A stretch of DNA of 64,000 bases from contig NZ_JAADJU010000002.1 of assembly GCF_012933545.1 (NCBI RefSeq), forward strand, positions 62,001-126,000, read 5' to 3'. Both the position numbers and the translations under genes were made by a program. Each line of letters starts with the position of its first letter. The stretch's first letter is position 1. The notes under the pieces are model-generated. The model saw nothing but the letters and a program-made list of their open reading frames with translations. It had not been told where the DNA came from and searched no databases. Of this stretch, positions 58,547 to 64,000 are shown piece after piece. Source of the stretch: Rouxiella aceris. GTDB taxonomy: Bacteria > Pseudomonadota > Gammaproteobacteria > Enterobacterales > Enterobacteriaceae.

Positions 58547-58989
58547 AGTTAGTCAGAGCCTGATAGCTCGTCGCAAAAAGAGAGGTCTGTCAGACAAGTA
58601 GAATATTGTGTCAACACCAGGGCTCCTGTGAGCCATATTAATAAATAAGTAGGCTTGCAAATAAAGCCAGCAAATACGCGGTTGTTTTGGAAGTTGTGTC
58701 TGTTCGACACCTGCCGCGAGCATTAGAGAACAAGTGTCATGATGGTGCGACAACCCCGCACAGACTTACCTGGTGCGAAAACCTGCCCTTGTAAGGTGCG
58801 GATGTTGTCGACCCGTTTGCACGACTGACGCAAACCACACAAGTGACACTGTTTTAGTGACGAAATTTGCCATTGAAGTGGCAAAAGAGTCTGGACACGG
58901 CACCGGCCAATTCTTCGATGCTGATGAATACCACCTGTTGTTGTCGCTGTATGGAAGCTTGCGTCACCCGCAAAGCAGAGACTAATAAG
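58547..58989 (+). other. Spacer before aroM with IclR-operator-like repeats and a short frame
   Basis: Two inverted repeats with the same half-site lie here: GTTTGC/GCAAAC (58815-58835) and TTTGCCA/TGGCAAA (58866-58885). They are candidate operators for the IclR regulator. A short frame from GTG 58773 ends at 58985, four bases before aroM, but shows no recognisable similarity. No other gene is visible. Confidence 0.45.
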
Positions 58990-59667
58990 ATGATCACTTC
59001 CTTTGTTACCTTGACCGTAGGTCAGACCCCGCGCAGTGGCATTATGCCGTTACTGGATGAATACCTTCCTGCTGAACAGGTCACCCATACCGGTCTGCTC
59101 GACGGCATGACGCGAGAACAAATTGAACAGGATTTTTCCCCCGAGTCAGGGGAGGACATGCTGGTCTCTTGCCTGCTGGACGGCTCGCAGATCAGTCTGT
59201 CATCTGCTCGCGTTGAGCAGGCACTACAGCAAAAAATTAACTGGCTGGAAGGCGAAGGATGCGACACGATTTTGTTGCTCGGCACCGATGAGTTTCATCA
59301 TCTGCGTGCCCGGCAGGCGATGTTGCTTGAACCTGACCGTATTATCCCGCCGTTGATTGGCGCTATTGTCGGTAACAACCAGGTCGGGATTGTTGTCCCG
59401 GCCGCCTCGCAAATTGAAAACCAGGCTGGCAAGTGGCTAAAATTGGCCAAGAAACCCTGTTTTGCGGCGGCCAATCCTTACCTTGACGATGAGCAAGGGT
59501 TAATCGATGCCGCACTCTCCTTGCGCGCCCAGGGGGCTCAGGTGGTAGTGCTGGACTGTATCGGCTACCAGCACGCCCATTGCGATATTATCCAAAAGCA
59601 GCTGGATGTGCCGGTAATGCTGTCTAATACCCTGCTTGCCAAACTGGCTTCAGAGCTGCTGATGTAA
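58990..59667 (+). CDS. aroM: AroM family protein
   Basis: A 225-residue protein of the AroM family (aspartate/glutamate-racemase-like fold), matching E. coli AroM in length and in motifs: LTVGQTPRSGIMPLLDEYL, SGEDMLVSCLLDGSQ, and the C-terminal QLDVPVMLSNTLLAKLASELL. The name comes only from its position in the aroL operon. Conserved VVLDCIGYQHAH suggests an enzyme with a cysteine nucleophile. ATG 58990 is the family start although the frame begins at 58867. Confidence 0.9.
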   Translation: MITSFVTLTVGQTPRSGIMPLLDEYLPAEQVTHTGLLDGMTREQIEQDFSPESGEDMLVSCLLDGSQISLSSARVEQALQQKINWLEGEGCDTILLLGTDEFHHLRARQAMLLEPDRIIPPLIGAIVGNNQVGIVVPAASQIENQAGKWLKLAKKPCFAAANPYLDDEQGLIDAALSLRAQGAQVVVLDCIGYQHAHCDIIQKQLDVPVMLSNTLLAKLASELLM

Positions 59668-59864
59668 AACCACCGCCCTGACAACGGCTGATCAAAACCG
59701 GGACAATTGCCCACAATGGCAGTTGACGACGCTAAAATCAATCGGCGACTTGCCGCTTTGCGGGGCAAGTCGACTGTCACTCATCCGACAATAAAAATCA
59801 GTGACAGAAGCTTGCCTCTGCCCATAATATGGAGTTTCTGAAATGTATCGCGAAGGGCCAATCT

Positions 59865-60155
59865 ATGTTGAAAAATAATGAGTATTTTAGCGGGAAAGTT
59901 AAGTCGATTGGTTTCGACAGCGACAGTACCGGTGCTGCCAGCGTTGGGGTGATGGAAGCGGGTGAGTACACTTTTGGTACCGCCAAGCCGGAAGAGATGA
60001 CCGTAGTCAGCGGTTCATTAACCGTATTATTGCCAGGTTCGCCAGATTGGCAACGTTTCACACCGGGTGAAACTTTTTACGTACCAGCAAACAGCGAGTT
60101 TAACCTGCAGGTTGCCGAAACCAGTTCTTATTTGTGTAAGTACCTGTCGAAGTAA
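59865..60155 (+). CDS. ppnP: Pyrimidine/purine nucleoside phosphorylase
   Basis: A 96-residue cupin-fold enzyme (YaiE/PpnP) that splits nucleosides with phosphate. Motifs include [39 protein letters not shown] and [21 protein letters not shown]. The frame opens at 59829, but ATG 59865 gives the family start. It lies between aroM and rdgC as in E. coli. Confidence 0.95.
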   Translation: MLKNNEYFSGKVKSIGFDSDSTGAASVGVMEAGEYTFGTAKPEEMTVVSGSLTVLLPGSPDWQRFTPGETFYVPANSEFNLQVAETSSYLCKYLSK

Positions 60156-60165
60156 GTGATGGGGT

Positions 60166-60252
60166 AAGGGTATTGCGCGTAAGCAATACCCTTCATCCTG
60201 CAATCTGCTGTGTTGGCTGCAGGTTAACCTCCCCCTAGGGGAGGATTATTTT
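60166..60252 (+). terminator. Two hairpins ending ppnP
   Basis: AAGGGTATTGC and GCAATACCCTT (60166-60193) form a perfect 11-bp stem. A second stem CCTCCCC/GGGGAGG (60228-60244) is followed by ATTATTTTTG. The first has no T run and may serve rdgC on the minus strand; the second is oriented for ppnP. Confidence 0.75.
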
Positions 60253-61160
60253 TGTGCTTCGCCGCCCAGGGCTTCAATCAAATTGCTAATCAATGCCGCC
60301 AGTTCACCGGTCATCAGAATAAAATCGGCATCAAAACGCTGTGCGTAATCTTCGCGGTCAATATCATCATTCTGTTCACGGATCACATCGGCAAATTTCA
60401 AACGCTTGATGCTGCCGTCATCGGCCAACACGATCTGAATACGTTCCTGCCAGTCAACCGCCAGTTTGGTCACCACTTTGCCATTTTCGATATGGGTGGC
60501 AATTTCGTCGCTGACCAAGGCCTGTTTTTTGCAGCGGATCACGCCACCGTCTTCCAGAATCGCTTTCAGCTCCGCTTCGTCCTGCAGGGTAAAACCTGCT
60601 GGCGTCTGACCCGAGCGTACCCATTCGGTTAACGTCAGCTCGATAGGGTTTTCCATGGTTAACGGTACTACGGGTAATGAACCCAGGCTTTTGCGCAGCA
60701 GGGCTAGCATGTCTTCGGCTTTCTTGGCGCTGCCGGCATCAACCATAATCAGACCGTTAACGGTATCGAGCCACATAAAGGTTTGGCTGAAGCGGCTAAA
60801 AGCGCGCGGCATCAGACTATGCAGCACTTCGTCTTTCAGCGAATCTTTTTCGGTTTTCTTGAGTTTACGATGTTGCTCGCCTTCGATTTGCTCGATTTTG
60901 GCCTGCAGCTCCTGCTTGATCACCGGAGAGGGCAGAATTTTCTCTTCTTTACGCGCACAAATCAGGATCTGTCCGCCGCTGACGTGAGTCAGGGCATCGC
61001 CACCGTGAGAACCCATAGGTGAAACCCAGCCAGTTTTTGCCATATCCTGGCTACCGCATGGGGTAAAAGTGAAGGCGGCAAGCTGTTTTTCCATCTCATC
61101 AGCAGACAGTGAGATTTCACGGCTTAAGCGGTAAACCAGTAAATTTTTAAACCATAACAT
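60246..61160 (-). CDS. rdgC: Recombination-associated protein RdgC
   Basis: A 304-residue ring-forming DNA-binding protein that limits RecA activity. The start [15 protein letters not shown] and the motifs [20 protein letters not shown] and [17 protein letters not shown] match the family over the full length. It is divergent from mak, the E. coli order. Confidence 0.95.
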   Translation of the reverse strand: MLWFKNLLVYRLSREISLSADEMEKQLAAFTFTPCGSQDMAKTGWVSPMGSHGGDALTHVSGGQILICARKEEKILPSPVIKQELQAKIEQIEGEQHRKLKKTEKDSLKDEVLHSLMPRAFSRFSQTFMWLDTVNGLIMVDAGSAKKAEDMLALLRKSLGSLPVVPLTMENPIELTLTEWVRSGQTPAGFTLQDEAELKAILEDGGVIRCKKQALVSDEIATHIENGKVVTKLAVDWQERIQIVLADDGSIKRLKFADVIREQNDDIDREDYAQRFDADFILMTGELAALISNLIEALGGEAQK

Positions 61161-61355
61161 AATGTTATCCCTGTCTCGTCACGCTCGATGCGCAAAAATA
61201 AATGCTAAGCAGGGCGGCATGATAACCAATTGAGCGCCATCAGTCGTTAACAAAAAATTGTTGGCCTTCAATAGAGAGCGTTTATCATTAACGCTGCATT
61301 TGAGCCATATTGTTATAAGCTTATGGGTAAAAATAGTCGGCAGGGGAGACAGCTT

Positions 61356-62276
61356 GTGCGTATAGGAATCGATCTCGGTGGGACGAAAACAGAAGTGATT
61401 GCGTTGTCAGATGAAGGGCAGGAGCTGTTTCGCAAACGGGTGGATACTCCACATAATGATTATCCGCGAACGTTACAGGCGATTGCCGATCTGATTGCGG
61501 ATGCTGAACAGGCCACCGGACACCGCGGCAGCGTAGGGCTAGGCATTCCTGGAACCCTGTCGCCCTTTAGCGGCAAAGTAAAAAATGCCAATTCAGTCTG
61601 GTTAAATGGACAAAAACTGGACGAGGACCTGGCTCTGCTGCTCGGTCGTGAAGTGCGCATTGCCAATGATGCCAACTGCCTGGCGGTTTCCGAGGCAACC
61701 GACGGCGCGGGTGCCGGCCAAAAAACGGTGTTTGCGGTGATTATCGGCACAGGTTGCGGTTCCGGGATTGCTCTTGATGGCGTGGCGCATGCCGGTGGCA
61801 ATGGCAATGCCGGGGAATGGGGACATAATCCTTTACCCTGGCCCGATGACGATGAAATTCACTTCCAGCATGAAGTCCCCTGTTACTGCGGAAAAATCGG
61901 CTGTGTCGAAACTTTTGTCTCGGGCACCGGTTTTATGGAAGATTACTTCCGACTCTCTGGACAGCGTCTGAAAGGGGCGGAGATTATTCGGCTGGTGGCG
62001 CAGGATGATGCCATTGCCGAGCTGGCGCTGGGACGTTATGAACGCCGACTGGCCAAGGCATTGGCCAATGTGGTCAATATTCTTGATCCGGACGTTATCG
62101 TCCTCGGCGGTGGTATGAGCAACGTCGATCGTCTCTATCAGACTCTGCCTTTGTTAATCAAACAGTGGGTATTTGGCGGTGAGTGTGAAACGCCGATCCG
62201 CAAAGCGGTGCACGGTGATTCCAGCGGTGTTCGCGGTGCTGCCTGGTTATGGCCGCAGGGGCGTTTTTCCTTATAA
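61356..62276 (+). CDS. mak: Fructokinase (ROK family)
   Basis: A 306-residue kinase phosphorylating fructose (E. coli Mak/YajF). The ATP-binding [12 protein letters not shown] starts at residue 3, and the ROK zinc site is [11 protein letters not shown] near residue 180 with the preceding GEWGHNPL. The frame opens at ATG 61323, but GTG 61356 behind AGGGGAG matches the family start. Expression in E. coli is low. Confidence 0.93.
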   Translation: MRIGIDLGGTKTEVIALSDEGQELFRKRVDTPHNDYPRTLQAIADLIADAEQATGHRGSVGLGIPGTLSPFSGKVKNANSVWLNGQKLDEDLALLLGREVRIANDANCLAVSEATDGAGAGQKTVFAVIIGTGCGSGIALDGVAHAGGNGNAGEWGHNPLPWPDDDEIHFQHEVPCYCGKIGCVETFVSGTGFMEDYFRLSGQRLKGAEIIRLVAQDDAIAELALGRYERRLAKALANVVNILDPDVIVLGGGMSNVDRLYQTLPLLIKQWVFGGECETPIRKAVHGDSSGVRGAAWLWPQGRFSL

Positions 62277-62422
62277 ACAATGAGTTGCTTTAACGATGGG
62301 CTGCGCATCAGCCCCGATAGATACCGTTAACCACCTCGGCTGATAAGGGTTTTATCCGCTTATCAACAAGAAGATCAGTCGATTAAAAATCGATTCTGAT
62401 TTCGATGATGGCGGTCTGAATA

Positions 62423-62450
62423 TTTTTATGGCGTAATACCGCCATAAAAA
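62423..62450. repeat. Perfect inverted repeat between mak and the Wzy-like gene
   Basis: TTTTTATGGCG and CGCCATAAAAA form an 11-bp palindrome with a 6-base centre, 23 bases before the next start codon. It could be a bidirectional terminator for mak or an operator of the membrane gene. Confidence 0.6.
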
Positions 62451-62473
62451 TTGCAAAGCAGTTACCGTGGGAA

Positions 62474-63760
62474 ATGAGAATGGCGTCAGGTTTAGTTGGA
62501 CGAGATAAATTTAATTACTATCTGTTTATTGTCGTACTGGTTCTTTTGCTGTGTATTTTGCCTGGCGGCTTTATTCATGAAAAAACCGGCCGGGTGATCT
62601 TCTACTACTGCAGCTATTTTTCGGTTGTGGGTGTGGCGGTAAATTACCGGGAGTTTCGGAGTGTATGTCGTGCTTCGCGTTATGCCTTGCCACTGTTTGC
62701 ACTGGCGGCGCTGTATGCTATCTGGTCACTTTTTGCTTACTATTCATTGCACTACCAGACCGCCGAATGGCTGCTGTTTACCCCGGCCAAGCGCTGGTTT
62801 TTAGCGGGTGTGATTGCGTTGTATGTCTGCTGGGGATGCCAAAAAGGTATGCTGCGCAGTATTACGATTAAACGCTGGGCAATGATTTCACTGGCCACGG
62901 CCTTTGTGCTCTCCAGTGCCTACGCAGTCTGGCAGGGGTTCACCTCCCAGGATCGTATTATTCTGGGCATCAACAGAGCCACCATGACCGCCTATGCTTA
63001 CAGCGCATTGTCGCTGGCGCTAATGACGCTGATTGCCCGGCACAGCACTTCATCAAAAAAATACCTCGCTTTATTACTGATGGGGCTGCTGTCGGTGGCG
63101 GTGATTTTCCTGACGGAAACACGCTCGGCGATGGCGCTGCATATTTTCCTTGCCGTTTTGCTGGTGCTGGCTTCGCTGTGGCAGGATAAAAAACTGACGC
63201 CGATGTCGCTGGGGGCGCTGCTGTTACTGCTGATGGTGGTTGCCGGCGTGGGCTCACGCTGGTCGATGGTCAAGATGCGCGTCGATAGCACTTTTGATGA
63301 AGTCCACCTTTACCAGCAGGGCAATGACCGTACTTCTTTAGGTTCCCGTTTTACCATGTGGAAAATGGGCATTATGACCTTTAAAGAGGCTCCATTTGGG
63401 GAAACCGAGAATACCCGTAATGCGCGCATCAGAGCCTATTTAGACAGTCATAATCAGCAGAATTCGTGGGCGCTGGAATATATTGATGTCCATTTGCATA
63501 ACGAGTTTATTCAGAACGCCTCCCTGTCGGGGATATTTGGCATATTGACGCTGTTGTTCTTTTTTGGACGGCTGATTTTCCGCAATGGCATTTCTGGCTT
63601 GCTGCTCAATCCGGTCTCGGTGGTAACGCTGTCGGCGCTGCTCTACGGTATGACCGACGTGGTATTAACCTCGGTGGAATACATTGTGCTGCTAACGAGT
63701 GTGATTTTGCTTTCCAGGCTGAGTTGTATCAGCGGCACGGATGAGAAGATCGCGGGTTAA
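62474..63760 (+). CDS. O-antigen ligase/polymerase (Wzy/WaaL)-like membrane protein
   Basis: A 428-residue integral membrane protein with about ten hydrophobic helices. The Wzy_C-type region holds FLTETRSAMALHIFLAV and a large periplasmic loop between residues 250 and 340, with the HNEFIQNASLSGIFGIL motif after it, as in O-antigen ligases. Such enzymes join or polymerise surface polysaccharide. It lies outside any polysaccharide cluster, in the position occupied by araJ in E. coli. The substrate is unknown. Confidence 0.85.
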   Translation: MRMASGLVGRDKFNYYLFIVVLVLLLCILPGGFIHEKTGRVIFYYCSYFSVVGVAVNYREFRSVCRASRYALPLFALAALYAIWSLFAYYSLHYQTAEWLLFTPAKRWFLAGVIALYVCWGCQKGMLRSITIKRWAMISLATAFVLSSAYAVWQGFTSQDRIILGINRATMTAYAYSALSLALMTLIARHSTSSKKYLALLLMGLLSVAVIFLTETRSAMALHIFLAVLLVLASLWQDKKLTPMSLGALLLLLMVVAGVGSRWSMVKMRVDSTFDEVHLYQQGNDRTSLGSRFTMWKMGIMTFKEAPFGETENTRNARIRAYLDSHNQQNSWALEYIDVHLHNEFIQNASLSGIFGILTLLFFFGRLIFRNGISGLLLNPVSVVTLSALLYGMTDVVLTSVEYIVLLTSVILLSRLSCISGTDEKIAG

Positions 63761-63803
63761 GTAAAAAACGGACCGCCGGGCGCTGCTCGACGGTCCATGA
63801 TAA

Positions 63804-64000
63804 TCAGCCATCCACGCTAAAACGGCTGTCCAGTCGGCTAATACCCAGACCGTTCACTTTTCTGACTTTGATTTGCACCGGGATGCGCTCTTTCATGGCT
63901 TCCACGTGACTGATCACGCCAATGGTTTTACCGCTGGCATTCAGGCTGTCCAGCGCATCAAGCGCTGTATCCAGGGTATCGGCATCGAGGGTGCCAAAGC
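63804..64000 (-). CDS. sbcC: 3' end of the SbcC exonuclease subunit gene
   Basis: The last 65 residues of SbcC, the SMC-like ATPase of the SbcCD nuclease that cuts DNA hairpins. The Walker B/D-loop-following region (FGTLDADTLDTALDALDSL), the H-loop (GKTIGVISHVEAMKERI) and the C-terminal VRKVNGLGISRLDSRF are clear. The gene continues beyond the window. The sbcC-mak-rdgC neighbourhood matches E. coli. Confidence 0.95.
   Translation of the reverse strand, partial: FGTLDADTLDTALDALDSLNASGKTIGVISHVEAMKERIPVQIKVRKVNGLGISRLDSRFSVDG

Overview
The window is a chromosomal segment of a gammaproteobacterium of the order Enterobacterales. About fifty genes are close relatives of Escherichia coli K-12 genes and keep K-12 order in two long blocks (ssrA/smpB to purL, and aroL to sbcC). 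The tmRNA tag (ANDSQFEPAALAA), the murRQP genes sitting between yfhL and pgpC, and the unrelated genes joining purL to aroL argue against E. coli, Salmonella or Klebsiella. A Yersiniaceae- or Hafniaceae-like genus fits better, but the genus is not decided from this sequence alone.

Layout. (1) 1-4921: a D-arabinitol catabolic operon (dalD, dalK, dalT) followed by a HAD sugar-phosphate phosphatase. (2) about 4922-11290: a degraded, AT-rich accessory island lying against the 3' end of ssrA. It holds a HigBA-type toxin-antitoxin module whose toxin is frameshifted, remnants of IS256, IS3 and IS110 elements, a possible P4-phage immunity RNA relic, an orphan membrane protein, a complete AbiE toxin-antitoxin/phage-defence pair with operator repeats, a complete 1221-bp IS3-family element close to IS1222, and a LexA-controlled small transcript. 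No integrase is visible. (3) 11448-13651: tmRNA, smpB, ratA, ratB and bamE. (4) 13764-29874: recN, nadK, grpE, ung, grcA, srmB, trmN6, nadB, the envelope-stress operon rseD-rpoE-rseA-rseB-rseC, an unknown membrane protein, lepA and lepB. (5) 30167-44234: rnc, era, recO, pdxJ, acpS, yfhL, the N-acetylmuramic-acid genes murR/murQ/murP, pgpC, tadA, mltF and purL. (6) 44258-56422: a variable stretch with a ModE-site-preceded oxyanion ABC binding protein and permease, pagP, agp, an AraC regulator divergent from a short-chain dehydrogenase, sseA, a GNAT acetyltransferase, an MmyB-type regulator, a yafE-like methyltransferase, yedI, a YhcN-family periplasmic protein and a phospholipid-methyltransferase-like protein. 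(7) 56438-64000: TyrR-boxed aroL, yaiA, an IclR regulator, aroM, ppnP, rdgC, mak, a Wzy/WaaL-like membrane protein and the 3' end of sbcC.

Regulation is unusually readable: LexA boxes before recN and before the small ORF next to ssrA, a sigma-32 promoter at grpE, a sigma-E promoter lying inside the rseD leader gene, and FNR, PurR, ModE, TyrR and MurR sites before grcA, purL, the ABC genes, aroL and murQ. The most interesting accessory features are the frameshifted HigB toxin beside an intact antitoxin, the AbiE pair, an IS copy with no target duplication (suggesting an adjacent deletion), the LexA-controlled small ORF, and a long inverted repeat in the lepB-rnc spacer.
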